A DNA stretch of 64,000 nt from Clostridioides sp. ES-S-0010-02 (GCA_020641055.1 CP067345.1:3465317-3529316); one strand, 5' to 3'. Counted from the first letter of the stretch, positions 8,226 through 17,214 are shown. A program made the numbers and translations. Notes: generated by a model from the letters alone, not told the origin.

Positions 8226-9419
8226 TTAAATATATGAACCTCTAACTGCTTCTTCTTCTGTTGTACCTTTTTCATGTGCTAGTATATCACAATATAATTG
8301 AAGAATCTCTTTATCCATCAAACTTCTTTTCAATCTTATAGATGTAGCTCTTATTGCATTTAATAATTTGGTAGCGTTTTCTGGAGAAATATACATTTCA
8401 TATTCACTCAATTTATTTATTACTGCTGCTCTTCCTGAATGCTTTCCTATTACTATTTTTCTTTCAAGATTTACTTCACTTGGGTCAAATGGTTCATAGT
8501 TATGTGGGTCTTTTAATGCTCCATCAGCATGTATACCAGATTCATGTATAAACATATTATCTCCAACTACTGGTTTCCATGTAGGAAGTATTCTTCCTGA
8601 TGCTTGTGACACATATTCACATATTCCTCTAAATTTTCTAGTATCTACGTTATTTAAATCACATTTATAGATGCATTTAAGTGCCATTAAAACTTCTTCT
8701 AATGCTGCATTTCCAGCTCTTTCGCCTAAGCCATTAACTGTAACTCCAACATAATTTGCTCCTGCTGCTAATCCTGCAAGTGCATTTGCAGTTGCCATAC
8801 CAAAATCATTATGTGTATGCATTTCTATGTCAAAATTAGTTCTTTCGTAAAGAGTTTCTATTGCATTTTTTATAGAAAAAGGATTCATAACTCCTACTGT
8901 ATCACAATATCTAAATCTATCTGCTCCTGCTTGCTTTCCAACATTTATAAACTCAGTTAAGAAGTCGATATCCGCTCTTGAAGCATCTTCTCCATTTACT
9001 GAAACATATAATCCGTTTTTCTTTGCAAATTCAACTGTCTTAGCCATATTCTCTAAAACCCAACCTCTAGAAGTTCTAAGTTTATTTTCTATATGAATAT
9101 CAGATACTGATATTGATATGGCTACTGCATCAACACCACAAGAAATAGATTCTTCAACATCTTTTATCACTGCTCTATTCCAAGCCATTATATCTGCTTT
9201 TAAATTTCTATTACATATGTGCTTTATTACATTTTTTTCGTCTCCACCCATAGTAGGTATACCAACTTCAATTTGGTCAACACCTAAATCACTTAACATT
9301 TCAGCAATCATTATTTTTTCTCTATTCGCAAATACAACCCCAGCTGTTTGTTCCCCATCTCTTAAAGTAGTATCTACTATTTTGATTTCCTTTGCTCTAT
9401 CTTTTGATATAATGCACAT
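8226..9419 (-). CDS. aksA: Homocitrate/isopropylmalate synthase family protein, probable Re-citrate synthase
   Basis: Condenses an acetyl-CoA unit with a 2-oxo acid. The HMGL-like TIM barrel motifs DTTLRDGEQTAG (near residue 15) and HTHNDFGMATANA (near 200) bind the divalent metal; GERAGNAALEEV and IHESGIHADG follow. Such genes are often annotated homocitrate synthase. Placed before aconitase and isocitrate dehydrogenase, it most likely acts as the Re-type citrate synthase known from Clostridium kluyveri; no ordinary citrate synthase is in the window. The ATG at 9419 follows a GGGGGG site at 7 bases and is preferred to the ORF start at 9443. Expected role: carbon flow to glutamate. Confidence 0.85.
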   Translation of the reverse strand: MCIISKDRAKEIKIVDTTLRDGEQTAGVVFANREKIMIAEMLSDLGVDQIEVGIPTMGGDEKNVIKHICNRNLKADIMAWNRAVIKDVEESISCGVDAVAISISVSDIHIENKLRTSRGWVLENMAKTVEFAKKNGLYVSVNGEDASRADIDFLTEFINVGKQAGADRFRYCDTVGVMNPFSIKNAIETLYERTNFDIEMHTHNDFGMATANALAGLAAGANYVGVTVNGLGERAGNAALEEVLMALKCIYKCDLNNVDTRKFRGICEYVSQASGRILPTWKPVVGDNMFIHESGIHADGALKDPHNYEPFDPSEVNLERKIVIGKHSGRAAVINKLSEYEMYISPENATKLLNAIRATSIRLKRSLMDKEILQLYCDILAHEKGTTEEEAVRGSYI

Positions 9420-9893
9420 ATTAATGCCCCCCTTAGTATACATTTAGTTTTAATAATATTAGGTCTTATCTTTCAGTGATGTCTCTAACTTTTGATTATT
9501 TTTTTATTTTTTATTCATTTTAATTTCATTTGCAATTTATTTTTTTAGCTTTTCATATCTTGTAATCTATTATATTACTTTATATTAATTATTGCACTAT
9601 ATTTTTTCCTTTTTGTGAAAACTTCTTAAAAATGAAAGTTATTATGTTTTTCTTGCATTTTAATTTAATTTATAAATAGATTTATTTTCAAAAAACCTTT
9701 TAAAATAAACCTATAAAATTCTAGCTAAAATCTAATTTAATCTACACTATATTTTAAGAGTTATACACTATATTTTTAAACTATATAAATAATAAATAAA
9801 TAATAATCGAAAAAATTACTAAAAATACTTACAAATATGATATTATTAATTGATTAATAAAATAGAAAATTTTTCATGAAAGGTAAGATAATA
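9420..9893. promoter_or_regulatory. Divergent regulatory region of aksA operon and helicase
   Basis: An AT-rich gap between divergent genes. The motif CACTATATTTT occurs three times on the plus strand (9595-9605, 9745-9755, 9766-9776). The last two are 21 bp apart, two helical turns, and share a longer TACACTATATTTT. Nothing else in the gap looks like a gene. The repeats may be binding sites of an unidentified regulator. Confidence 0.4.
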
Positions 9894-11003
9894 ATGGATT
9901 TTAAGAGCTTAGGAATTAGCGAAAATACTATAAATATTATAAAAACATCAGGAATAACAACACCTACACCTATACAAAAAGAAAGTATCCCCTTAATAAA
10001 ATCAGGAAAAGATGTCATAGCCGAAGCGCAGACTGGGACAGGTAAAACACTGGCTTTCCTGCTTCCGATATTTGAGAATATATCATTAGATGTAGATGAT
10101 ATACAAGTACTTGTACTGTCTCCAACTAGAGAACTTGCTATTCAAATAACAGAAGAAGCTACAAAACTTAAAGAATCTAAGGATATAAATATTCTAGCAG
10201 CTTATGGTGGAAAAGACATTGGTTCTCAGATAAAAAAACTAAAAGGAAATATTCATATGATTATAGCTACACCAGGTAGACTTCTAGACCACTTAAATAG
10301 AAAAACAATTGACCTTAGCAAATTAAAAACTTTTGTTTTAGATGAAGCAGACCAAATGTTGCTTATGGGATTTAAAAATGAAGTTGAAGCTATTTTAAAA
10401 GAAACTTCAAATAAAAAACAGACATTATGCTTTTCTGCAACTATGGATTCTCAAGTTAAAAAATTAGCTTATAGATATACAAAAAATCCTGTTGTTGTTT
10501 CTATTGAAAAAGAAGAAATTACTCTTACTAATATAAAGCAGGAAGTAGTAGAAACTACAGATAGAAAGAAATTAGATGCTTTATGCAGTGTTTTAAATGA
10601 AGACAATCCTTTTATGGCTATAATATTCTGTAGAACTAAAAGAAGAGTTGACAACCTTGAAGAGGCTCTTGCTATACGAGGATATAATTGTCAAAAGTTG
10701 CATAGTGATATTGCACAATCAAAGCGAGAAAGAATAATGAAATCATTTAGAAATTTAGAAATACAATATTTAATAGCCACAGATGTAGCTTCTCGAGGTC
10801 TTGATATATCTGGAGTAAGTCACATATATAATTACGATTTACCAGAAACGCCTGAAGACTATATTCATCGTATTGGTAGAACTGGTAGAGCTGGAGAACA
10901 GGGTTATACTTGTGCTTTTATTGACCCTAAAAATGAGAGAATGTTAAGTGAAATTGAAACAGCTATAGAATCTAAAATTAATAGAAGAATTATAGAATTA
11001 TAA
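9894..11003 (+). CDS. DEAD-box ATP-dependent RNA helicase, short form
   Basis: Unwinds RNA duplexes using ATP. Visible motifs: Q motif region PTPIQKESIPL, Walker A AQTGTGKT (near residue 45), PTRELA, TPGR, DEAD in VLDEADQM, SAT as CFSATM, and the C-terminal HRIGRTGRAG. The protein ends soon after the helicase core (369 aa), so it lacks the RNA-binding tail of DbpA/CshA. The ATG at 9894 follows AAAGGTAAG, while the upstream ATG has no site. It stands alone and divergent from aksA. A role in ribosome assembly or cold adaptation is likely but unproven. Confidence 0.88.
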   Translation: MDFKSLGISENTINIIKTSGITTPTPIQKESIPLIKSGKDVIAEAQTGTGKTLAFLLPIFENISLDVDDIQVLVLSPTRELAIQITEEATKLKESKDINILAAYGGKDIGSQIKKLKGNIHMIIATPGRLLDHLNRKTIDLSKLKTFVLDEADQMLLMGFKNEVEAILKETSNKKQTLCFSATMDSQVKKLAYRYTKNPVVVSIEKEEITLTNIKQEVVETTDRKKLDALCSVLNEDNPFMAIIFCRTKRRVDNLEEALAIRGYNCQKLHSDIAQSKRERIMKSFRNLEIQYLIATDVASRGLDISGVSHIYNYDLPETPEDYIHRIGRTGRAGEQGYTCAFIDPKNERMLSEIETAIESKINRRIIEL

Positions 11004-11096
11004 TATATAAGGCAACTATCAAATAATAAAACATATTTTCAATATTTATTGTATAAATAAAGACAGTATAAATAAAAATTGAATAAAGTCATAAAT

Positions 11097-11141
11097 AAAA
11101 ATGTATGCGTACTTATCCTAGATAAATTCACATACATTTTT
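11097..11141. terminator. Terminator after the helicase gene
   Basis: AAAAATGTATG-type arms (11097-11107 and 11131-11141) pair perfectly around a 23-base loop and end in a T run. It lies about 95 bp beyond the helicase stop. It may also serve the convergent YkvI-like gene. Confidence 0.75.
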
Positions 11142-11297
11142 ATATTTTACTTTATTTTCATATCATTTCATTTTAATAATATTGTTAACATCATTTTAAA
11201 TTTTTTCTGCTATTAATATTATATTAATTTTTCACTTAAATCATCATTAATGAATCTTTTCTAGACCATCTTTTTATACTTAAACTACTAATTTATA

Positions 11298-12488
11298 CTA
11301 TAAATTCTCAACATTCTCATCTAAATCAGCTGGCCACTTAGCCTCTGGATGTTCTTTGGCAAATTTCTTATTCTTATAGTGACCTAATGTTAGAAAAGGT
11401 ATAACTATAGTGAATAGACCAAGATAGCCACAATACCCATATCCATACTTAACTATGTTACTTAACCCTGTCAAAGATATAAGCATTGATACTACCATTA
11501 TTGCACATGCTGTAAATACTCTTCTTTTCATTTTTGAAGAAAGGAAAGAAAGCGCTTTATGGTCTTCAAATCTATTTACAAGACCAAATATTGTAGTTAC
11601 TCCTGTAGACATCAAACAAAGGAATAGTGCTACATTATAAATTATGTATATAGTGTTATTTCCAGATTGACCTGCAACATAAAGAGTAGGAAGAGTTGTT
11701 TGCCCAGCAGCAGTAAATTCTCTATACCATCCCATTAACATAGTTACAGCAAGCCCCAACGCAACTGCATTCATAACAAATGAAACTAGCATTGCTTTAG
11801 TAGCTTCTTTGGAATTTTTAAGAAGTGGTCTTGAACAGCTTGCAAGTGTAGGTATAACAACTGATTGGAATCCTGCATAAATAAGAGTATTAAGTATTGG
11901 CTTAAAGTATCCAGGTGTGAAGCTCGTTTTATTTGAAAATATTTCAGATATTTCTGGTACCTTAGCTTTTATACCCACTATGAAAATAGTAAGAGTACAT
12001 ACTAATATAGCTATTGTCATTGCTGTTGCTGCTTTAGATACAAGCATAGCTCCAAATATAGTAAAAACAAGAAGTACAATTCCGATAATAAAGACAGCTA
12101 TAAAATAATTAATTCCTATACTTTGGAAAACTGCTGCTGCACCTGCTATAACAGCACTTACAGCTATTAAAACCATTAAATAATAATATATCTCCCATAT
12201 TATTTCAAGCTTTGGATATGGATTCCAAAGTTCACAAAATAAGTCCTTATAATTCTTACAATTATTATTATTATACATTATAATAACTTCTCTCATAGTG
12301 GCAGTAAGTATAATCATTGCTAAAATTGCCATGAGTGGTGCAATCCATCCATATTGCACATAATACTGTGTTTCTTGATTACCTGTAGCAAACCCTCCAC
12401 CTGCATGCGAACTAAAAAGAACACTTGCAACTCCAAATATAGCTAGAATAGAGCCTGTTGCTTTTGCTTTTTTTACATTTTTTTGCAT
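11298..12488 (-). CDS. YkvI-family membrane transporter
   Basis: Integral membrane protein (396 aa) with about ten hydrophobic segments. The first helix carries SSHAGGGFATGNQETQYYVQYG, the glycine-rich unwound-helix pattern seen in the YkvI group of the LeuT-fold (APC) superfamily. A short soluble tail follows residue 370. Such proteins are presumed cation-coupled amino-acid or small-molecule symporters, but no substrate is established. It is monocistronic and convergent with the upstream helicase. An inverted repeat lies just upstream. Confidence 0.7.
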   Translation of the reverse strand: MQKNVKKAKATGSILAIFGVASVLFSSHAGGGFATGNQETQYYVQYGWIAPLMAILAMIILTATMREVIIMYNNNNCKNYKDLFCELWNPYPKLEIIWEIYYYLMVLIAVSAVIAGAAAVFQSIGINYFIAVFIIGIVLLVFTIFGAMLVSKAATAMTIAILVCTLTIFIVGIKAKVPEISEIFSNKTSFTPGYFKPILNTLIYAGFQSVVIPTLASCSRPLLKNSKEATKAMLVSFVMNAVALGLAVTMLMGWYREFTAAGQTTLPTLYVAGQSGNNTIYIIYNVALFLCLMSTGVTTIFGLVNRFEDHKALSFLSSKMKRRVFTACAIMVVSMLISLTGLSNIVKYGYGYCGYLGLFTIVIPFLTLGHYKNKKFAKEHPEAKWPADLDENVENL

Positions 12489-12539
12489 AAAATCATCCCC
12501 TCTAGAAATAATAGTAAAAATTTATAATTTAACATACAT

Positions 12540-12566
12540 TTGACAAAAGAATAACATTTTTGTCAA
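12540..12566 (-). promoter_or_regulatory. Inverted repeat upstream of the YkvI-like gene
   Basis: TTGACAAAA and TTTTGTCAA form 9-bp arms separated by 9 bases, about 50 bp before the start codon. On the minus strand the distal arm reads TTGACA and could be a -35 element, so the palindrome may be an operator at the promoter. No matching -10 is convincing. Confidence 0.4.
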
Positions 12567-13015
12567 GTTAATTCAACCGTAATTTTTCTAAAAATTTACA
12601 ATTTTAATTTTTTTATTTCTAATTAGGTAAATTTTATATATTTATTTTATTATTATGAATTAATAATATTTTTATATCCTGTTATTTTATATGAAATCGT
12701 TTTTACAGTGTTAAATTTTTTACAAATCAATTTCTATAATTAGAAAATACTTAACATACCTATAATGGTCATAATTATTTATTACTGTATTTGCGTTCTT
12801 ATTGAAATCATTAAGATTTATATATAAAAATAAATTTATATTTAAAATAATATTGTATTTAGATAAACTAATTTAATTTATTTCTCTTATATCATTATTA
12901 TTAATACATGATATAATTATCTACTAATGAAAATACTAAATAATTAAAAATAACTCTTCTTTCAACAAATTAATACTATACATTTCTATTTATCTTAAAA
13001 TAAATACATAATATA
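12567..13015. other. AT-rich gap without visible gene
   Basis: About 450 bases of very AT-rich sequence with stops in all frames and no ribosome-binding site before a plausible ORF. I see no RNA gene, riboswitch or repeat here beyond short AT runs. Confidence 0.5.
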
Positions 13016-13048
13016 AAAAAGATACTTTCTTTTAGAAAGTATCTTTTT
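13016..13048 (-). terminator. Terminator of the MBL-fold hydrolase gene
   Basis: A perfect 15-bp stem (AAAAAGATACTTTCT with AGAAAGTATCTTTTT) and a 3-base loop, with flanking A/T runs, about 90 bp beyond the stop codon. Confidence 0.85.
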
Positions 13049-13134
13049 GCTTTTAATTTATACACCTGTAGTTGTTGTTAATTCCCTTAATTTTTTTAAA
13101 TAAAATTTATTTTTCCAAACTCATTATTAATATA

Positions 13135-13950
13135 CTATATATTTATGGTTAATCCTACTCCAACTTCATTTACATTTAACATTTCATTCATCTTGGCTTT
13201 TACCTTAAAAGAAACACAGTGACAAGGATACAACATTTTTATTTCTTCTTTTTTTAAATATTGAATAGTACTATCTAGTCTATCATCCAATTCAAAAAGA
13301 TGAAAACCACCCAAGATTCCAGCAATTCTATCATCACCACATAATTTTTTGGCATACTCCACTATATTACAAATTCCACTATGAGAACATCCTGTAACAA
13401 TAAAAACACCTTTATCGGTCTTACATGCTATAGCTGAATCATCTAAAACATAATCATCCTCCCATAAATCTTCTGATTTATATTTTCCTATTTTAGCTCT
13501 TTTTTCAAAATTATTTACAGATGGAATCTCTCCTAAGAATATACAATTTTCACTTATCTTAAAAGGTTTGTTAGTTGGTTCATACATAAAAGTATTTCTA
13601 ACTTTCTCAATAGAAAATGGTGCTCCTATATTATCCTCCCCACATTTTTTAGGTTCAAAACAATTAGGGTGTGCTATAAGTTTAACTTTAGATAAATCAT
13701 ATTTATTTTCTAAAAATTGAATACCCCTTGTATGGTCATTATGTCCATGAGAAAAAATAATATGAGTCAAGTCACCTAAATCTATATCCATTTTTTCAGC
13801 ATTTGATATAAATATTTCTGAATATCCTGCATCAAATAAAATTCTATTTCCATCAATTTCAATATAGTAACTAACTGCTGGTTCTCCAACAAAGTATCTA
13901 TCAATATATGTATTATTATCAACGAGAACTTGTATCTGCATTTTTTCCAT
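13135..13950 (-). CDS. MBL-fold metallohydrolase
   Basis: Beta-lactamase-fold hydrolase of about 271 aa. The metal-binding motif SHGHNDHTRG (near residue 66) matches HxHxDH; a further metal-site segment VTGCSHSGICN lies near 190, and CHCVSF is near the C-terminus. The layout resembles the dihydropteridine-type MBL group found in anaerobes and methanogens. The ATG at 13950 follows AAGGAG at 8 bases; the upstream GTG lies inside that site. It stands next to the oxidative-stress operon but has its own terminator. The substrate is unknown. Confidence 0.8.
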   Translation of the reverse strand: MEKMQIQVLVDNNTYIDRYFVGEPAVSYYIEIDGNRILFDAGYSEIFISNAEKMDIDLGDLTHIIFSHGHNDHTRGIQFLENKYDLSKVKLIAHPNCFEPKKCGEDNIGAPFSIEKVRNTFMYEPTNKPFKISENCIFLGEIPSVNNFEKRAKIGKYKSEDLWEDDYVLDDSAIACKTDKGVFIVTGCSHSGICNIVEYAKKLCGDDRIAGILGGFHLFELDDRLDSTIQYLKKEEIKMLYPCHCVSFKVKAKMNEMLNVNEVGVGLTINI

Positions 13951-14035
13951 ACTAATCACTCCTTAAATTGTTGTTTAGTTTAATAGTACGATATTACAAG
14001 GTATTTTACAATTTAATCTCTCCAATTTTCACATT

Positions 14036-14071
14036 AAAAAAGAGAATTCTATAATATAAAATTCTCTTTTT
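14036..14071 (-). terminator. Terminator of the rbr-perR-dfx-gltB-like operon
   Basis: AAAAAAGAGAATT pairs with AATTCTCTTTTT around an 11-base loop that also pairs in part (TAT/ATA). It lies about 57 bp beyond the last stop codon of the operon. Confidence 0.8.
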
Positions 14072-14127
14072 ATAAAATCTATTTTCTTTTATAAACTCAT
14101 ATTTTTAAATAGTTTTCTTTATAAAAT

Positions 14128-15579
14128 TTATACATGTTGTATATTCGTATAATTTGATATTTCAGAGTTAACTGTATATAAATCATCAACGCTCAAATCA
14201 TGTATATCTTTATGACCAGAAATTCTAGCAAAAGTCTTAAGTTCTTCTAGACTAACATTTAAGAAATTTGCCACTCTATTTGCACTATTTTCTATATGTA
14301 ATCTTTTTCTTAACTCCTCATCTTGAGTAGCTACTCCTACAGGACACTTACCAGAACCACATATACGATATTGTTGACACGCTGCTGCCATAAGTGCAGA
14401 ACTAGCAATAGCAATTGCATCAGCTCCCATAGCTATAGCCTTAGCAAAGTCAGTAGATATACGAAGCCCACCTGTTATAACTAAATCTATATCTAATCCA
14501 TGTGTATCTATGTATTTTCTAGCACGATAAAGAGCAAATATTGTTGGAACTGAAGTTGCATCCTTAAGTAACTTTGGACTTGCTCCAGTAGCTCCACCAC
14601 GTCCATCAATAGTCATAAAATCAGGTTTAGCATAAGCTATAAATTCCATATCTCTCTCAATGTGCCCTGCTGAAATTTTAATACCAATTGGACGTCCTTC
14701 TGAAACTTCTCTAAGTTCATCTACAAGTTTCTTTAAGTCTTCTTTTGATTGTATTTCTTCAAAACAAGATGGGCTTATAACATCTTGCCCCACAGGTTTA
14801 TTTCTAACTTTTGCAATTTCTTCAGTTACTTTTTCACCAGGAAGATGACCTCCCATTCCAGGCTTTGTTCCCTGACCAATTTTTATCTCTATAGCATCAG
14901 AATTTTTAAGATTTTCTTCAGTTACACTATATTTATTTGGTACATATTCAAAAATATACTTATATGAAGCTTCCTTTTCTTCTGGTAATATACCACCTTC
15001 ACCACTACACATAGCTGTTTTATTTTTAGCTGCACCTTTTGCTAAAGCTATTTTTAACTCTTTAGACAAAGCACCAAATGACATGTGAGAAATATAAACT
15101 GGATTTTCTATTACCATAGGCTTTTTTGCTTTTTTTCCTATTATCGTTGTTGTATTTACTTCATCATGTTCATTTAGCGGTAATGGATTTAATTGAGCTC
15201 CCATAATTAAAATATCATCCCAAGAAATTACTGGTAGTTTAGTTTTCATAGGCTCTATTATAGACTTTCCTGTAACAGCCATTTCATGAATTATATCCAT
15301 ATGTTGTTCAACTTCATCATCTCTTCTTAAATATGTATTTAAATAATTTAAATCGCCTGTTTTTTCACTACTCACATCAGATTTTTCTTGAACAGATGCT
15401 TCTATTTTATTTTCTTTCTTTTCTTCACCTTCAAAATACACTGTACTTATTTTTCCAAAATAACTACGACCCTTTGTACATACAGGACATGTCCAGTCTT
15501 CACTTAACTCATCCCATGTTTTATCATTTTTAGATTCATCATAAATATATCCACAAACACTACATTTATAAATTGACAT
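14128..15579 (-). CDS. Rubredoxin-glutamate synthase-like FMN domain fusion
   Basis: Fusion protein of 483 aa. Residues 1-45 are a rubredoxin-type iron domain (CSVCGYIYDE and CPVCTKG). From about residue 95 to the end it is the FMN/Fe-S synthase domain of glutamate synthase (GltB central part): MTIDGRGGATGASPK, the glycine-rich FMN segment, and the cluster motif CQQYRICGSGKCPVGV. The glutaminase domain is absent, so it is not a complete glutamate synthase; it more likely passes electrons between NAD(P)H-linked flavin and rubredoxin partners. As last gene after rbr, perR and dfx, it may supply electrons for peroxide or superoxide reduction (inference). Confidence 0.82.
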   Translation of the reverse strand: MSIYKCSVCGYIYDESKNDKTWDELSEDWTCPVCTKGRSYFGKISTVYFEGEEKKENKIEASVQEKSDVSSEKTGDLNYLNTYLRRDDEVEQHMDIIHEMAVTGKSIIEPMKTKLPVISWDDILIMGAQLNPLPLNEHDEVNTTTIIGKKAKKPMVIENPVYISHMSFGALSKELKIALAKGAAKNKTAMCSGEGGILPEEKEASYKYIFEYVPNKYSVTEENLKNSDAIEIKIGQGTKPGMGGHLPGEKVTEEIAKVRNKPVGQDVISPSCFEEIQSKEDLKKLVDELREVSEGRPIGIKISAGHIERDMEFIAYAKPDFMTIDGRGGATGASPKLLKDATSVPTIFALYRARKYIDTHGLDIDLVITGGLRISTDFAKAIAMGADAIAIASSALMAAACQQYRICGSGKCPVGVATQDEELRKRLHIENSANRVANFLNVSLEELKTFARISGHKDIHDLSVDDLYTVNSEISNYTNIQHV

Positions 15580-15644
15580 ATTATTTTCTCCTTATACGCT
15601 ATTAATCTCAAAATAAATTAAGATTTGAGATTATATAAATTTAT

Positions 15645-15692
15645 AGGAGGCTATTTTTATAGAAATAAATTTCTATTTTTTAGCCTCCTTTT
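15645..15692 (-). terminator. Internal hairpin between dfx and the rubredoxin-GltB gene
   Basis: AGGAGGCTA pairs with TAGCCTCCT, and the inner parts ATAGAAAT and ATTTCTAT also pair, giving a stable stem. On the minus strand it is followed by a mixed A/T tract rather than a pure T run. It may act as a partial terminator that lowers expression of the last operon gene. Confidence 0.55.
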
Positions 15693-15712
15693 TAATTCAG
15701 TTTATTTAAATA

Positions 15713-16099
15713 TTACAATTCAGCTTTCCATAATCCATGTAAATTACAATAAGCATATGCAGATATTACTTTATCGTCATCATTCAAAGCAAATTTAACT
15801 ACAGGTTCTCCATCTACTGCTAGACATTTACGTTGACCACCTTGTTCAGTCATAAGATACACCCATGCTATATGATGTTCTTTAGTCATTGGATGAGCAA
15901 CACTACTCACTTTAACAGTAACATTATTTCCATCTACTTCAATCACAGGCACATGTTTTTCAACTGCTGCATCTGTTGTATTAGGAACAAGCTCTTTCAT
16001 AGGCTTTCCACAACAGAAAACAGGAACACCTGCACTGTGTATCATCCCTATAAGATTACCACAAGTCTCACATATAAAAAATCTTTTTTCACTACACAT
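15713..16099 (-). CDS. dfx: Desulfoferrodoxin (superoxide reductase)
   Basis: Reduces superoxide to hydrogen peroxide in the cytoplasm without making oxygen. The 128 aa protein has both iron centres. The N-terminal desulforedoxin domain has Cys10, Cys13, Cys29 and Cys30. The catalytic domain has the E47-K48-H49 segment, His69, His75, Cys118 and His121, the expected centre II ligands. The complete set indicates an active 2Fe-type enzyme. It is the third gene of the rbr-perR-dfx operon, 37 bp after perR, so PerR control is expected. Rubrerythrin in the same operon can remove the peroxide it produces. Confidence 0.95.
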   Translation of the reverse strand: MCSEKRFFICETCGNLIGMIHSAGVPVFCCGKPMKELVPNTTDAAVEKHVPVIEVDGNNVTVKVSSVAHPMTKEHHIAWVYLMTEQGGQRKCLAVDGEPVVKFALNDDDKVISAYAYCNLHGLWKAEL

Positions 16100-16136
16100 A
16101 AACTCACCTCATTAATTATTTTTAGAATTTGAAAAG

Positions 16137-16526
16137 TTAACCTACTTGACTACACTTTCTACAATTATTACAAATCCCTTTAAAACTTATGTTATAAGAT
16201 GTTATTTTTATGTCTGTTTCTTCTGATATTGATTCTTTTAAATTGCTAAGAATTTCAGATTCTAAATCGTACACCTCTCCACATACTTCACATATAATAT
16301 GATAGTGATTTTCTATTCTACCATCAAATCTATCTGGATTTCCTGGAATACTAACTTTTTTTATAAAACCATGTTCTGTTAGCTGAGCTAAATTTCTATA
16401 CACAGTCCCTAAGCTTAAACTCGGATTATCTTTTTTTAGACTTTCATACAAACAATCAGCAGTAGGATGAACTGGATTATTTAATATTTCATTTAAAATC
16501 AGTTCTCTTTGTTTAGAAAATTTCAT
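16137..16526 (-). CDS. perR: PerR, Fur-family peroxide-sensing repressor
   Basis: Metal-dependent repressor of peroxide-defence genes. It has a winged-helix domain (residues 1-75) and a dimerisation domain with two structural zinc pairs (C79EVC82 and C119NNC122). The sensing histidines appear as His20 (HPTAD) and His74/His76. The ATG at 16526 follows AAAGGA at 9 bases; the earlier in-frame ATG lies in that site. With this start, Thr41 in LGTVYRN is intact, whereas C. difficile 630-delta-erm is reported to carry T41A. It is cotranscribed with rbr and dfx, and a matching palindrome lies in the promoter. Confidence 0.93.
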   Translation of the reverse strand: MKFSKQRELILNEILNNPVHPTADCLYESLKKDNPSLSLGTVYRNLAQLTEHGFIKKVSIPGNPDRFDGRIENHYHIICEVCGEVYDLESEILSNLKESISEETDIKITSYNISFKGICNNCRKCSQVG

Positions 16527-16557
16527 AGTTAACATTCCTTTTTAATTATAATAATTT

Positions 16558-17094
16558 TTAATAGTTTTCAGCTTTTATATTGAAATAAGCTTTTGGATGG
16601 TCACATACAGGGCATTTTTCTGGTGCTTCAGTACCTACATACACATGACCACAGTTTTGACATTGCCAAACAACTTCTTCTTCTCTTTTAAATATTTTTC
16701 CTTCATTTAGGTTTTCTAAAAGTTTTAAGTATCTTTCTTCATGTTCTTTTTCTATTCTTCCAACAGCTTCAAATAAATAAGCTATTTTGTCAAATCCTTC
16801 TTCTCTAGCTTCTTTAGCAAATGTTGCATACATGTCAGTCCACTCATAATTTTCACCTGCTGCTGCATCTTTTAAATTTTCTTCTGTTGAAGGCATTCCA
16901 TCATGTAAAAGTTTAAACCATAGTTTTGCATGTTCTTTTTCATTGTTAGCAGTTTCCTCAAATATAGCAGCTATTTGATTGTAACCTTCTTTTTTAGCTT
17001 TTGATGCATAGTATGTATATTTATTTCTTGCTTCTGATTCCCCTGCAAATCCTGCCATTAAATTCTTTTCTGTTTTAGTTCCTTTTAAGTTCAT
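16558..17094 (-). CDS. rbr: Rubrerythrin
   Basis: Reduces hydrogen peroxide to water at a non-haem diiron site. The ferritin-like domain (about residues 1-135) shows the repeated Glu-rich helices with [27 protein letters not shown] and [11 protein letters not shown]. The C-terminal rubredoxin domain has CQNCGHVY and CPVCDHP (about residues 144-165). Length (178 aa) is that of classical rubrerythrin. It is the first gene of the operon, with a strong GGGGAGG site, a consensus promoter and a PerR-type box. An in vivo electron donor may be the rubredoxin-GltB fusion encoded last in the operon (inference). Confidence 0.95.
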   Translation of the reverse strand: MNLKGTKTEKNLMAGFAGESEARNKYTYYASKAKKEGYNQIAAIFEETANNEKEHAKLWFKLLHDGMPSTEENLKDAAAGENYEWTDMYATFAKEAREEGFDKIAYLFEAVGRIEKEHEERYLKLLENLNEGKIFKREEEVVWQCQNCGHVYVGTEAPEKCPVCDHPKAYFNIKAENY

Positions 17095-17117
17095 AATTAA
17101 TTCCTCCCCTTTTTAAT

Positions 17118-17176
17118 AATAGTAATGATTACTATTTCTATATTTATATAGTATATTAATTTCCACATTTTGTCAA
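17118..17176 (-). promoter_or_regulatory. rbr operon promoter with PerR box
   Basis: On the minus strand TTGACA (17176-17171) and TACTAT (17153-17148) are separated by exactly 17 bp. Downstream, AATAGTAATGATTACTATT (17118-17136) is a perfect 9-1-9 palindrome with the 7-1-7 spacing of Fur/PerR boxes; the core TA-TAAT-N-ATTA-TA agrees with the Bacillus PerR consensus. PerR bound here would block early elongation or open-complex formation. Confidence 0.85.
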
Positions 17177-17214
17177 CTATATATAATATTATTTTTTTTA
17201 TTTAAATATTCTCA

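Noticed and set aside
13951-14035. Search for a second PerR or Fur box near the MBL gene
   Set aside because: No 7-1-7 palindrome comparable to the rbr one was seen.
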